A stretch of DNA of 64,000 nt, from NCBI GenBank assembly GCA_022701275.1, contig CP031740.1, forward strand, positions 5,221,001 to 5,285,000, in the 5' to 3' direction. Below the pieces are notes generated by a model, which was not told the origin of the DNA, did no database searches, and saw only the letters and a program-made list of their open reading frames with translations. This document shows positions 26,524 to 36,600 of this stretch, piece by piece. Origin of the DNA: Microcoleus vaginatus PCC 9802. GTDB lineage: Bacteria; Cyanobacteriota; Cyanobacteriia; Cyanobacteriales; Microcoleaceae. How positions within the stretch are numbered: position 1 is the first letter of the stretch; every line of letters starts with the position of its first letter. A program made the position numbers and the translations under genes.

Positions 26524-26910
26524 TTCGTTAGGTTATTTATAGCAATTTAAAATGTTGGTTAATGGGATTTTTTCCCGAACTGCGAAGACGCGAAAGACGC
26601 GCCGAAAGAGAAGACTCAGGGGCTTCGTAATTGATGGGAAAACCCCTAGATAGGGTTCCTCGCAGGAATGGCGAGCGCCCCTCATAGGAGATGAGTTCCG
26701 CTTGTCTAACTAATCTATCTTTTGGTAGAAGGAATTGTAACAAGCAGGCGCTTAAGATATTGGACATCATCGGAAACATCCCTTTTTGCTCGCTCTAGAT
26801 GCGGTAGCTGCGAAAAAGATTGCGCTTGAACCAAGGTTGTCAATGTGTGATCGCAGTGAAGGGGCGACAAACACCATAATTTTTGCGGAAAAATACGAGG
26901 AGAAGTTGAT
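26524..26910. other. 387-bp gap, no credible gene
   Basis: Contains a patch of short GC-rich repeats (GCGAAGACGCGAAAGACGCG near 26583) and an AAGGAGAA-type ribosome-binding region just before the next gene. A minus-strand 80-codon frame spans it but has no protein-like pattern. Confidence 0.5.
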
Positions 26911-27264
26911 ATGAAGCGGGTTTTAAAAGCTCTCGGACAAACATTGATTCAAAGCATTTTGCTGGTCTGTACGCTGGCTTTGATTAGTCTGGTAGGTCTA
27001 GCGGTAATACCCAGTCAGGGTGCTTACGCAGGTCAAGACAAGAGTCACGCGCCGCAAGAAGCTACAATTACTGAACCCGCAACAAGTTTCGAGGATCTCA
27101 ATCCCCAAGCAGGAGCTTATGATGAAATAGTCAAAACTGCTCAAAATCCTGCCAACGTCGAGAAAATTTACGACGAAAGCTTAAAAGAGTACAAGGGAGA
27201 ACACCCGCAAGAAGGCATAGTTCAAAAAGCTGAAGAGTTGATCGAAAAGGTCACGGGCAACTAA
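26911..27264 (+). CDS. Small exported protein, function unknown
   Basis: A 117-residue protein. Signal peptide or anchor at about residues 11-38 (ILLVCTLALISLVGLAVIP, then GAYA-G cleavage-like site). The mature part is polar, Gln/Glu/Lys-rich and probably helical (YDEIVKTAQNPANVEKIYDE, ending AEELIEKVTG). The ATG is preceded by GAGGAG at 26898-26903. The tail resembles small stress-type proteins, but I do not assign it to a family. A hairpin lies 105 bp downstream. Confidence 0.7.
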   Translation: MKRVLKALGQTLIQSILLVCTLALISLVGLAVIPSQGAYAGQDKSHAPQEATITEPATSFEDLNPQAGAYDEIVKTAQNPANVEKIYDESLKEYKGEHPQEGIVQKAEELIEKVTGN

Positions 27265-27368
27265 TAAATCAACAGATTTCTATCTAACTCAAGTTGCTGG
27301 TAAATACAGAGCTTCGGTGAGTAGACAATTGAGCCGCTATCAGGACTCACTTGAAAATAATTCTCTAG

Positions 27369-27388
27369 GGTGCGCCGGACAGCGCACC
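27369..27388 (+). terminator. Short GC hairpin downstream of the exported protein
   Basis: GGTGCGC (27369-27375) pairs with GCGCACC (27382-27388) around CGGACA; TTATCGCTTT follows. Possible terminator, although 105 bp from the stop. Confidence 0.5.
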
Positions 27389-27554
27389 TTATCGCTTTAG
27401 AGTAGGGGGTTAAACCACTTGTTGCATCCAGAGCGATTTTCTCCTTCCCCTTTTATTTAAGCTAGCAGATTCATCCTTAGGGAAGATGAAGAGAGAGGAA
27501 TTAAAAAAGTAAATTAAAATAATAGTTACAGTCAGATAAAAGGAAAAAAATATC

Positions 27555-28076
27555 ATGAGCGATGACAAAAAAACGGTACATGAACCTGATGCTAACCTCG
27601 ACCCGCTTTCCGGGGAAACAGGGGCTCATCCAGTGGGAACGGGTATAGGTGCGGCGAGTGCGGGTGCTGCGGGTGCTGCGATCGGCGGTGCCATCGGCGG
27701 GCCTGTAGGAGCAGTTGTAGGCGCTGTTGTTGGTTCGTTTAGTGGCGGTTTGGTGGGCAAAGGTGTGGCCGAGGCGATCGACCCCACGGTAGAAGATGCT
27801 TACTGGCAAAGCAACTACAGTTCCCGTCCTTACGTGGACACGAGCGCAACTTACGAAGACTATCAGCCTGCGTACCGCACCGGTTATGAGGGATACACCC
27901 GCTATGGCAATAGTGGTAAGAGCTTCAACGAGATTGAACCGGATTTGCAGCGCGACTACGAAACAAATCGCGGTAAATCAAATGTGAGTTGGGACAAAGC
28001 GAGACACGCCACGCGCGACGCTTGGGCTCGGGTGGAACGCCCTGTAGCGGGCGACAGTGCCCAAGACGCCCGCTAA
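27555..28076 (+). CDS. Glycine-zipper domain protein
   Basis: A 173-residue protein. Residues about 30-75 are a glycine zipper (GAASAGAAGAAIGGAIGGPV, then GAVVGAVVGSFSGGLVGKG), a membrane-inserting or oligomerising helix pair. The rest is soluble and Tyr/Arg-rich, with YWQSNYSSRPYV, YEDYQPAYRTGYEG, and a C-terminal SWDKARHATRDAWARVER. This layout occurs in many bacteria in stress or desiccation contexts. The extent of membrane insertion is uncertain. RBS AAAGGAAA before the ATG. Confidence 0.75.
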   Translation: MSDDKKTVHEPDANLDPLSGETGAHPVGTGIGAASAGAAGAAIGGAIGGPVGAVVGAVVGSFSGGLVGKGVAEAIDPTVEDAYWQSNYSSRPYVDTSATYEDYQPAYRTGYEGYTRYGNSGKSFNEIEPDLQRDYETNRGKSNVSWDKARHATRDAWARVERPVAGDSAQDAR

Positions 28077-28626
28077 GGGCTTACGCCAAGTATTTCTCAG
28101 TCTTGGGCGCACACAAACTCCAGCGTTCCGGCTTTTTTACCCGGGTTTCGGAATGCAGCCAAGTGTTGTGATAAAAAAACCCGGTTGCTGCGCCTTGGAC
28201 TGTTGTTGATACCTGGAACTATTTTTAACACGAGTTTAGCGAAGTTTTTGGGGATTTTCAGTCCCTCTCTACATAGGGGAGGGTATTTTTATGGTCGGTT
28301 GAAATCGCATTTTTCAGCACGATTTTTATTTCACAGGAGTGCGAGCCTCTTGCTGGCTAGAGATGTAGAGGCTTTGCTGTGGGGGACGATCGCACTCCTA
28401 ATAAACGCTTTTTACCAAATCGGGATGCTTCGGTTGGAGATGGGCATTTTTTTTAGACTATTAGCCTTAAAATTAAACTAACTCAGGACTGAGGCATCGA
28501 TCGCATATTTTTGCCATTGTTCGCGATGCGCTTTCTGCAATCGCAGCCGGATCGTAAAGCGTCGGTTGCTTCAAGCCCGATAATTGTTAAAAATCTAAAT
28601 CCTCTCATTCAAAATCGGTATAAATT
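28077..28626. other. 550-bp gap, repeat-rich, no credible gene
   Basis: Holds CCGGGTTT/AAACCCGG inverted 8-mers (near 28142 and 28176) and a CCCTC...GAGGG hairpin around 28262-28282. A 98-codon plus frame at 28185 starts within repeat-like DNA and has no family features, so it is not annotated. Confidence 0.5.
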
Positions 28627-29961
28627 GTGGATGAAATGTTGGAAAGAGCTTGGACACTCAAGCAAAATTTAATTGACTTTGTGCTGGATGCTGAGGGAGA
28701 GTTGGCGGTAGCTTTGGAAGCTTATGCTGCTGCTCGAGCGACTGGCGAGCGCTACGATATTGCTCAGCAAAATCAAGTGATTGACAGTTTTACCATCGAA
28801 GGTAAAGTGGGAGAGAAAACGCCGATCGACCTATTTGTCGAAAGTCAGCCGGATTTAACCGAGAGCGATCGTAGCTTGCTCGAAAGTTGGGAGCAAAGAA
28901 GCTTCACTGGCTTATTTGAAATCACTCAACTTTCCCCCGACAGGTTTGAACTGATGAACTGGCCGACAGCTAAGCACTACGTTGTCAAACCCAACAGTCC
29001 TAATTTTCTTGCAGAAATGTCTCGCTTTAAGTTAGGAGAAATCTTGCTGGCTCGGATTGCTCCCCTTACCGATGACTGGTGGATACTTTCGAGCTCTCCC
29101 ATGTTGAAGGGGAAATTGGGTAAGCCGAAGTTGGCGGTGGCGATCGGCAATTTCAAGCAAAATCACAAAAAGAACCTATACAGCGATGCGCCGGAATTGT
29201 TAGAGCAAGCTTGGCAGTCAGTAGAAAAGTACCATGAAGATTTTACGGAATTTTTTGGCAGTGAGGAAGTAACGCTATCGGGATATCACCTGAATAAACA
29301 GTTGGCTGAATTTCAGGAATTTATCACTAAAAAACACCTAGCTGATATCGGCATTGATGGAAGTAAATCTCTGGCGGAGATCGTTGAAGATGCCGGAGTC
29401 GATCGAGAAGAAGTCAAAGCAGCAGCCATCGCGGCAGCAGGTGCCGATACTAACGCAGTTGAGGTAATGCTCGACAGCAATGCTAGTCCAAAAATGGTAA
29501 TGCCGAAAGTCGAATTGCCCGATCGCTTCAAGAAAGCCGAACAGGTGACAGCACTTTCTCATCCTCGCTGGGGACAAACCTTTTTGTCTACTTACGCTCA
29601 ATTTACTGCACTGCTAGCAGCCGAAGACTTTTCAACCGTTCCCGGTTACGAAAAGCTGGTGCGTAACTATCTAGAAGATCCTGCAATTAATGTCTGGATT
29701 TGGCAACGGTTAGCTAAAGTTAATCCAGCGAAATTAGAACAAATTTTGCAAACTGTATTGGAACGTAGAGACTTTCAGATCGATCGCGATTTAGATGCCC
29801 TGCTGCAAGAGTTTAAAAAACCCTTAGAACCCGAACTCCCGGAAATTGCAAGCGTTCCCGTGCACCTGCACAACTTATTTCAGGAAGCTTTAGGCGAAGT
29901 TAATAAGTCCAAGTCCAAACCGCAGGAGAAAAAGAAAAGCTCTAAAGGCTTTAAATCCTAA
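28627..29961 (+). CDS. Conserved-type hypothetical protein, soluble, about 444 residues
   Basis: I do not recognise a domain. The N-terminal part is acidic and helical (MDEMLERAWTLKQNLIDFVL). A middle segment (DDWWILSSSPMLKGKLGKPK, GNFKQNHKKNLY) looks like a globular domain with many aromatic residues. The last 25 residues are Lys-rich (SKSKPQEKKKSSKGFKS), a disordered basic tail. It starts at GTG 28627, or alternatively ATG 28636. No operon partner. The coding pattern is strong and codon use matches neighbours. Confidence 0.7.
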   Translation: MDEMLERAWTLKQNLIDFVLDAEGELAVALEAYAAARATGERYDIAQQNQVIDSFTIEGKVGEKTPIDLFVESQPDLTESDRSLLESWEQRSFTGLFEITQLSPDRFELMNWPTAKHYVVKPNSPNFLAEMSRFKLGEILLARIAPLTDDWWILSSSPMLKGKLGKPKLAVAIGNFKQNHKKNLYSDAPELLEQAWQSVEKYHEDFTEFFGSEEVTLSGYHLNKQLAEFQEFITKKHLADIGIDGSKSLAEIVEDAGVDREEVKAAAIAAAGADTNAVEVMLDSNASPKMVMPKVELPDRFKKAEQVTALSHPRWGQTFLSTYAQFTALLAAEDFSTVPGYEKLVRNYLEDPAINVWIWQRLAKVNPAKLEQILQTVLERRDFQIDRDLDALLQEFKKPLEPELPEIASVPVHLHNLFQEALGEVNKSKSKPQEKKKSSKGFKS

Positions 29962-30320
29962 GCAACCGAGTTCGTGGCATACTCCTACACGCTATGCTAT
30001 CGCATACAGTGTAGGCTGCTCACCAACTCCACCTCATGCTATGCCCTAATGCGCCGACTTCGCCAACGGATACTCGATGAGATGGTCGCAGCCCAGGGAC
30101 AGCAGAAACAAAGTGGCAATTTCAAGTATGAGTGCGATCGACCCTAGCCATTTTGGGCGCGTTAGTCTGCATCCCTCAGATAATAAACCTATTAAACAAG
30201 CTCACAGCTAGCTGTGAGCTTATTGCCCGGTAATATAACTCAAATAGTTTTGCAGCCAGGACTTTAGTTTTTCTTCACCGCGATCGAAATAACTGAAGTC
30301 CTCACTACAAACACCTTTTG
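29962..30320. other. 359-bp gap containing a 24-bp perfect palindrome
   Basis: The sequence at 30198-30221 (AAGCTCACAGCT followed by its complement) reads the same on both strands with no spacer. It lies 100 bp beyond the minus-strand 30321 gene. A CTTCGCCAACGG phrase near 30058 recurs in similar form at 51770. No gene seen. Confidence 0.6.
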
Positions 30321-30641
30321 TTAATCTTCAACTCGTCGGACAGCCATGCGTTGCAGCGGCAGGCTGAGTATGCTAGAAGCAGTCAACAAGTAAGAAAGAA
30401 CCGTAGTCAGCTTCAAACTGAGCAATAACCAGCTATCTTCTGGTAGGTGAAGTTTCAGCCCGAAAAAAGAGATGCAGTACACTATCCAGTAAGTAAAGCT
30501 CATCTTGATTAGGATTTCTTCGCTCAAAGTGCGATCGTCCGTTGGCGGTGAGTTGCGATTATCACCCAGCAGGACTAGACCCGCAATAGAAGCCACAAAA
30601 GAAACCATAACGAGATAGTCATGCCAGTTAAGCTCAACCAT
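30321..30641 (-). CDS. Small three-helix membrane protein
   Basis: A 106-residue protein with hydrophobic segments at about 9-26, 47-63 and 70-94 and a short basic C-terminus (QRMAVRRVED). It is divergent from the K+ channel gene 112 bp away. It could be a channel-associated or unrelated membrane protein; no family recognised. Confidence 0.65.
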   Translation of the reverse strand: MVELNWHDYLVMVSFVASIAGLVLLGDNRNSPPTDDRTLSEEILIKMSFTYWIVYCISFFGLKLHLPEDSWLLLSLKLTTVLSYLLTASSILSLPLQRMAVRRVED

Positions 30642-30753
30642 TTCTAAACTCCGCTTGTATCCGAATTTTTGGAATCAGACATCAGTCTAAAGGATAAGTT
30701 TTCCCGCTCCAAGCAATAGTTACAAATTGAAACAGCCGGAGTTACAAATCGCA

Positions 30754-31647
30754 ATGAAAACTCACCACAACCGCCAGCCACAGGCTCGTTTAGTCAGCCG
30801 CCAAGGACAATTCCCCTTAAATATTGTCAAGTTGGGAGTACCTCGCCTGCATTTTGCCGACCTCTACCACAGGCTGCTAACTCTTTCTTGGCCGCGATTT
30901 TCCATGCTGATTTGTCTCTCCTATACAGTCACAAATTCTTTATTTGCCTTAGCTTACTTGGCGGGAGGAGATTGCATTGCTAACGCGCGGCCGGGTTCTT
31001 TCCAAGATGCCTTTTATTTCAGCGTGCAAACAATGGCGACGATCGGCTACGGCTCTATGTATCCGCGCACGGATTACGCTAATACTATAGTCGCGATTCA
31101 AGCGCTTTTTGGTTTGTGGGGAGTGGCTATGGTGACGGGACTGGCTTTTTCGAGATTTTCCAGACCAACAGCTAGAGTTATTTTCAGCCGCGTAGCTGTG
31201 ATCGCTCCTTTCAACGGTGTTCCGACTCTGATGTACCGCACGGCAAATCAGCGTTTTAACCAAATTTTAGAAGCGCAGCAGCGAGCTACTTTGATCCGCA
31301 ACGAGGTAACAGCGGAAGGAGAATTTATGCGGCGTTTTTACGATTTGGAATTAATGCGGAGTCACTCTCCGATTTTTGCCTTAACTTGGACTGTTATGCA
31401 CGCAATTGAGGAGAGCAGTCCTTTGTACCAACTTACTGCCCAAGACTTGATGGAGCAACAAGCAGAAATTGTAATTACGTTAACAGGAATTGACGAAACA
31501 GTTTCGCAAACTATTCATGCGCGACATTCTTTTGTGGCGTCTGAAATTATCTGGAATATGCGGTTTGTAGATATTCTTTTGAAATCGGCGACGGGAGGGC
31601 GGGTGGTTGATTATACTCGGTTTCACGATGTGAAGCCTGTGGAATGA
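30754..31647 (+). CDS. Inward-rectifier-type potassium channel (KirBac-like)
   Basis: About 297 residues. Two TM helices (around 55-75 and 110-130) flank a pore loop with the K+ selectivity filter TIGYG in QTMATIGYGSMYP. A soluble C-terminal immunoglobulin-like Kir domain follows, with TLMYRTANQR, PIFALTWTVMHAIEESSPL and ATGGRVVDYTRFH. This is the layout of KirBac channels, which pass K+ and are gated by ligands or lipids through the cytoplasmic domain. ATG 30754 is chosen; a TTG at 30727 would add nine residues. Gating ligand cannot be read from sequence. Confidence 0.9.
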   Translation: MKTHHNRQPQARLVSRQGQFPLNIVKLGVPRLHFADLYHRLLTLSWPRFSMLICLSYTVTNSLFALAYLAGGDCIANARPGSFQDAFYFSVQTMATIGYGSMYPRTDYANTIVAIQALFGLWGVAMVTGLAFSRFSRPTARVIFSRVAVIAPFNGVPTLMYRTANQRFNQILEAQQRATLIRNEVTAEGEFMRRFYDLELMRSHSPIFALTWTVMHAIEESSPLYQLTAQDLMEQQAEIVITLTGIDETVSQTIHARHSFVASEIIWNMRFVDILLKSATGGRVVDYTRFHDVKPVE

Positions 31648-31722
31648 ATGTTTTAATTGAGCCAGTGCTAGAATACCTGTAGGGAAAAGAAGTGAATATT
31701 TACGAACTCAATAACTGCGATC

Positions 31723-32049
31723 ATGACACTGAAAGAATTGCAACCGCAACTCTTGGCTTTAACTCCCGAAGAGAAGGCTCAAGCTATACAATTCCTAGCC
31801 CAAAGTTTAAGCAACTTTTGGCCGGGGATTCAAAAGACTCCCGGTGTCATGGGCACAGAAGCCTGTATCCGAAAAACTCGGATTCCTGTTTGGCTGTTGG
31901 TAAGTTATCGCCGTCAAAGTGCCACCGATGCTCATATTTTAGAAGGTCATCCCGATCTGAGTGCCGCAGATTTGGTGAATGCTTTTAGTTATGCTGAGGC
32001 ATATCCTGATGAGATTGAAATAGCAATTAGAGAACAGGAAGAGGCATAA
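31723..32049 (+). CDS. DUF433-family antitoxin-like protein
   Basis: A 108-residue protein with the DUF433 pattern: PGVMGTEACIRKTRIPVWLL, then ILEGHPDLSAADLVNAFSYAEAYPDEI. DUF433 proteins often act as antitoxins to a following DUF5615-type toxin. Here the following frame (32053) begins with GTG and VADLYT, but diverges from a toxin after about 13 codons, where a palindromic repeat begins. Function as antitoxin is inferred from family only. Confidence 0.75.
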   Translation: MTLKELQPQLLALTPEEKAQAIQFLAQSLSNFWPGIQKTPGVMGTEACIRKTRIPVWLLVSYRRQSATDAHILEGHPDLSAADLVNAFSYAEAYPDEIEIAIREQEEA

Positions 32050-32052
32050 ACA

Positions 32053-32090
32053 GTGGCAGATCTTTATACCGCGCTCGCACAAAGCATTAA
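32053..32090 (+). pseudogene. Possible 5' remnant of a DUF5615-type toxin gene
   Basis: GTG at 32053 lies 3 bp after the DUF433 stop (32049). The first codons (VADLYTALAQSIK) resemble the MADLYT-like start of DUF5615 partners before the repeat at 32091. The rest of the toxin is absent. Weak evidence: only a few residues match from memory. Confidence 0.3.
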
Positions 32091-32216
32091 AACTGAGATA
32101 TTTTACCATTTTAAATCAGCCTTTTATGAACGGGCAAGATGCCCGTTCCACAAAGAAGGAGTTTCTTGTGGAACGGGCATCTTGCCCGTTCTTGAAAATG
32201 GTACAACATCTCAGTT
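32091..32216. repeat. Palindromic MITE-like element, copy B
   Basis: Ends AACTGAGATATTTTACCATT and AATGGTACAACATCTCAGTT are inverted repeats. They enclose two mirror hairpins with GAACGGGCAAGATGCCCGTTC and TGGAACGGGCATCTTGCCC. The right-hand end is closely related to that of copy A at 8400-8515. Noncoding. Confidence 0.75.
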
Positions 32217-32242
32217 AACATAAACAAAAAACTCCTCGTACT

Positions 32243-33418
32243 ATGCGAATAATTCATACTGCTGACTGGCATTTAGGGCGACGTTTTCGAGGAATCGATC
32301 GCACTTTTGAAATTGCGATCGCCCTGGAACAGATTTTGAAGCAAGCAAAAGCCTTGGATGTCGATGCTGTGCTCGTTGCGGGCGACATTTTCGACGTACC
32401 CAACCCACCCGCTTACGCCGAACGCATTGCTTATAACTTTTTCTGCGAACTCCAAGCGGCAGGAATTCCCGCAATTGCGATCGCCGGTAATCACGATTCG
32501 GCATCCCGCATCGACAGCATCGCGCAATTGCTTTCCCTCGCCGGTGTTCGCGCTTTAGGCAAACCCAGGCGTTCCGCAGACGGCGGCACGATTACTCTCA
32601 ATACAAAAAGCGGTAAACTTTGTGTGGGAGCGATGCCTTTTGCTTCCGAACAAAGACTGTTAGATGCTAATTCTCTCTGGCAGTCTGGCGATGCCGATCG
32701 CCGAAAAGACTACCGCGAAATAGTAGCATATTTACTCGAAGATTTAACCAGGGATTTTAGAGACAATACTGTCAATTTTCTCATGGGACACATGAGCATT
32801 GACGGCGCTCGATTGGCAAAATCCGAAGTCGCTTATTACACGCGAGAAAAATACCTGCTCTCATCGCAAACTCTGCCGCCGGAAGCTCAGTATGTCGCCC
32901 TCGGACACATCCACATTCACCAGCGGATTTCTGAGACTTCTCCCGCTTATTATTCGGGTTCTTTGATTCAGTTAGATTTTGGAGAAGCGGAACAGGAAAA
33001 AGGATTTTGCTTGATAGAAGTTGAGCCTGGAGGTGAGGCAAAGGTGGAATTTAAGCCTGTGGCTTGCCACAAGCCGTTAAAAGTGCTTAAATGTCATAAC
33101 GACAATCTCGATGAAACTTTAGAAGCTCATCAGTATCATCCGGGTTTCTTGAAAGTAATTGTCGAACTGGACAGTCCGCAAATCGGACTTGCCGATCGAG
33201 TGCGCCAAATCTGTTCTCAAGCGCTGTTAATTGAACCGCGCTATCCAGATGCAGCGCTAGAACCAACAGAAATAACTAATATCGATCCCAATAATTTCGA
33301 TCCGGCAGCAGAGTTTTGCAACTATTATCAAAACCGATTAGGAACGACACCGAGATCGGCCGTATTGGAGGAATTTCAAAATTTGTACAAGAAGTTTAAG
33401 GAAACAGTTAACAATTAA
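32243..33418 (+). CDS. sbcD: DNA repair exonuclease SbcCD, nuclease subunit SbcD
   Basis: A 391-residue calcineurin-like phosphoesterase, the Mre11 homologue that cleaves hairpins and DNA ends in complex with SbcC. Motifs: HTADWHLGRRF at the N-terminus, AGDIFDVPNPP, AIAGNHDSASRI and LGHIHIHQR, giving the metal-ligand Asp, His and Asn set. ATG 32243, close downstream of repeat copy B. sbcC follows on the same strand after a 251-bp repeat-bearing gap. Confidence 0.95.
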   Translation: MRIIHTADWHLGRRFRGIDRTFEIAIALEQILKQAKALDVDAVLVAGDIFDVPNPPAYAERIAYNFFCELQAAGIPAIAIAGNHDSASRIDSIAQLLSLAGVRALGKPRRSADGGTITLNTKSGKLCVGAMPFASEQRLLDANSLWQSGDADRRKDYREIVAYLLEDLTRDFRDNTVNFLMGHMSIDGARLAKSEVAYYTREKYLLSSQTLPPEAQYVALGHIHIHQRISETSPAYYSGSLIQLDFGEAEQEKGFCLIEVEPGGEAKVEFKPVACHKPLKVLKCHNDNLDETLEAHQYHPGFLKVIVELDSPQIGLADRVRQICSQALLIEPRYPDAALEPTEITNIDPNNFDPAAEFCNYYQNRLGTTPRSAVLEEFQNLYKKFKETVNN

Positions 33419-33506
33419 ATGGGTAAAAAGATACAATCCCAAATTTCCAAGTTCAAAGACTTTTAAGACTGAAACCCACGCTCAATGTCGCTTGTAGTCG
33501 AGTCTA

Positions 33507-33586
33507 GATTCCCCTAAATTCCCCTTAAGAAGGGAGAGTTTGATCGTACTCTTGTCCCCCCCTTGTTAAGGGAGGTTAGGGGGGAT
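33507..33586. repeat. Palindromic element between sbcD and sbcC
   Basis: GATTCCCCTAAATTCCCCTT at the left and AAGGGAGGTTAGGGGGGATC at the right are inverted relatives. The copy is about 80 bp and noncoding. This motif resembles a frequent cyanobacterial intergenic palindrome (as I recall it). Confidence 0.65.
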
Positions 33587-33627
33587 CGGGAAGACTGTAG
33601 AAGAAAGACAGTAGACCTGAATATAAC

Positions 33628-33669
33628 AATCTAAAATCCAAAATCTAAAATCTAAAATCTAAAATCAGT
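33628..33669. repeat. AATCTAA heptamer repeat ending at the sbcC start codon
   Basis: Six 7-bp units (four AATCTAA, one AATCCAA, one AATCAGT) run in register straight into the ATG at 33670, leaving no Shine-Dalgarno. It is the same heptamer, in another phase, as that in front of the DUF3082 gene at 13999. Confidence 0.9.
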
Positions 33670-36600
33670 ATGCGTCCACTCGAACTTATTCTCGAAGGAT
33701 TTACCAGCTTCCGCCAGGAACAGCGTTTAGATTTTTCTCAACTCGATCTGTTTGCAATTACTGGTGCTACAGGTGCGGGCAAATCTTCACTCCTAGATGC
33801 CATGACTTACGCTCTTTTTGGCACGACAACTCGCAGCGGCAAACAAGTAAGTGATTTGGCAAGTCAAGGCAGCGAAAATTTAAAAGTGCAGTTGCGTTTT
33901 GCTGTGGGTTCGGCACAGTATCGGGTGACGCGAAGGTGGCGTTTTCGTCCGAAATCTCCCGAAAATAAGGTGATTTTGGACAACTGGCAAAATGGTCAAT
34001 GGGAAACTTTGGGGACGAGTATCGTTGCTGTTCAAAATACCATTGAACAGATTTTAGGAATGGATTTTGATACTTTTACGCGAGCAATTGTTCTGCCTCA
34101 AGGCAAGTTTGATGAGTTTATTAAAGGGGATACTTCAAAACGCCGGGAAATTTTGCGCCAGCTAGCGGGATTTGAGATTTTTGAGCAGATGCGGAAGGAA
34201 ACAAATGAGCTCGCAAAGTTGCTTAAACAGGAACGGGAAATCGTGGAAAGGCAGCTAGCTGAGTTGAGTGCGCCGACGGCGGATGAGGTGGATCAAAGAC
34301 GATCGCAACTTTTGATTTTAGAGCAGCAGTTGCCTGAGTTCGATCGCGCCGTTATGAAAGCTCAAAAGAATCTAGATGAAGAGGAACAGCTATTTTCGCA
34401 AATCGCTCGCTGGCAAGAGCTACAACAAGAACTGACCCAATTAAATGCTAATTCTGCTGAGGTTGCTATTTTAGCACAGCGTTTAGACAGAGCGCAAGCT
34501 GCCAATCATTTACAGGGAGATTGGGCTTTAGTGCGATCGGCTCGCAGTCAGTATGAAACTGCCGAAAGTGCTTCGGTGGCAGCGCGAAAGCTGTTAATTA
34601 AAGCTCGCTCCGAGCTAGCAGTAGAGCAGCAGCTATTTGACGCGGCAAAAGCCAAAGAAGAGGCCCTAGCGCCACAAATTAAGGCTCGCGAAGATGCTCT
34701 AGCTGCTGCTAAAGTATATGAAGAACAGCGCGCTCAATTAGAAAAAGAAGTTGCACTCGCCCAAAAAAGTCAACAGGAAAAACTCCGCTTTTTTCAAGCA
34801 GCAGATAAAGAACTGCAAGCTGCTAATACTAAAATTCAAAGTGCGGGTTTTCGAGTTACTCAAGCAGCGGCACAGCTAGAACAGTATTCGCCGGGAGGAC
34901 AGCGTTTAGAGCAATTGCAGCAAATTGCACCCTTACTGATGGAAGTTCAGCTAATGGCTAAGCAGGAAAAAGCTCAGCAGCAACAGTTGGATAAATCGAT
35001 CGCAGAAAAGGAAAGCGCTCAACAGAATTATGTGGAGGTTGCCACTAATTTAGAAGCAGCCGAAATCAGGCTAAAAGAGTGCAGCAGCGAGTTAGAAGCG
35101 GCCCAAACCGCTAATGCGGAAGCGGCACGTTTGGAGAGTGTTGCTGCTGTCAGAATGTCGCTGAATTCTGGGGATACTTGCCCGGTGTGCGGGGGGGTGC
35201 ATCCTGAGAGCGAGAGCCTCCCTCCTTTGCCAAATTCTAATATTGTCGATGTCGCTGATTTCCGGCGTAAATTTGCGGCGGCAAATCAGGTTTTTCAAGC
35301 TGCTCAAAGCTTGGCGGCTGAGGCAAAAAGTGCAGTTTCAGCCTGCCTGCAAAAAGAGTCTGAAATTGCTCAAATGCTGGAATTAACGGGGAATAGAGTT
35401 GCCGAATTGCAGCAGCAAATCACTCAAGTTATGGAAAATCCTCAGTGGGAAAGCTTGGGGTTGCAGCAGGAGTTGGCAATACTTAAAGAGAGCGATCGCC
35501 AATACCGCGAAACCGAGCAGCAGTTCCAACTGGCATCATTGGAATATGAGAATTTTCAGCAAAGATTTAATTTTGCTGTGGCGACTCAAGCAGCTAAACA
35601 GCAAGAATATCAAGATGCGATCGCCGAATCCGACCGCAGGCAGCAGCAGTTGCAAATTTGTGTAAATGCGCTCTATCAAATTACCGAATATCAACCTTAT
35701 CCTAATTTAGCAAAAGCCTTAGAAGAAGATAAGCAAGACTTGGCCAATCTGCTGAAAGTTGCCGAACAATCATATCAAACTGCTCAAAATAGGGTGATTC
35801 AAGCAGCAGATAGAGAGCAACAAGCTGGGGAGGTTTTTGGACAAGCCCAGGCCCATAAACAGCAGCTAAACCTGGATTGGTCAGCAAAATTAACGGCGGC
35901 TGATTTCACAGAAGAGACATTTTTAGCAGCGGTTGCGACAGTTAAGGAACAATCGCAATGGGAAAATGCTATTCGCTCTCACCGCGAATCAAAAATTCAG
36001 TTAGAGACGCGGGCGAAAGATTTGAGCGAGGCGATCGCAGGCAGAACTACCGATGAGAATACTTTAGCGCAAGTGCGATCGGCAAAACATACCGCCCAAG
36101 AAAACCTCAAACAAGCCAACAACAACCGCGCCGAACTGTTAGCTTGGATTCAAGTAGCAGCTCAAAATCTCGAACAAGCCGAAAGACTGTCACAGCAAAT
36201 CACAAATTTCACCGAACAAGAGCAAACTTATCACACCTTAGCGCAGAACCTCAAATCCAACGAATTTCAATCATACATTTTAGAACATTTAGAAGCAGAA
36301 TTAGTCGGCAGCGCCACCTTAATTTTGCAAGAATTAACCGAAAATCGCTACAAACTAATAAACCAAGACGGCGAATACTGGGTAGCAGATAATTGGAACG
36401 GCGGCGAAGCTAGACGAGTGCGAACCCTTTCCGGCGGCGAAACCTTTGCCACTTCCTTATCAATGGCTTTAGCTTTGTCAGAAAAGCTGTCTCAAGGAGC
36501 TCACTTGGGCAGCTTATTTCTAGATGAAGGATTTGGTACTTTAGATACCGAAACTCTCGAAAGCGTTACTCAAATTTTAGAATCTTTGCGGCAGCGAGAC

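Noticed and set aside
26537..26779. 80-codon minus frame
   Set aside because: No protein pattern; short GC-rich repeats inside.
28185..28481. 98-codon plus frame in a gap
   Set aside because: Lies in repeat-like DNA with no ribosome-binding site or motif.
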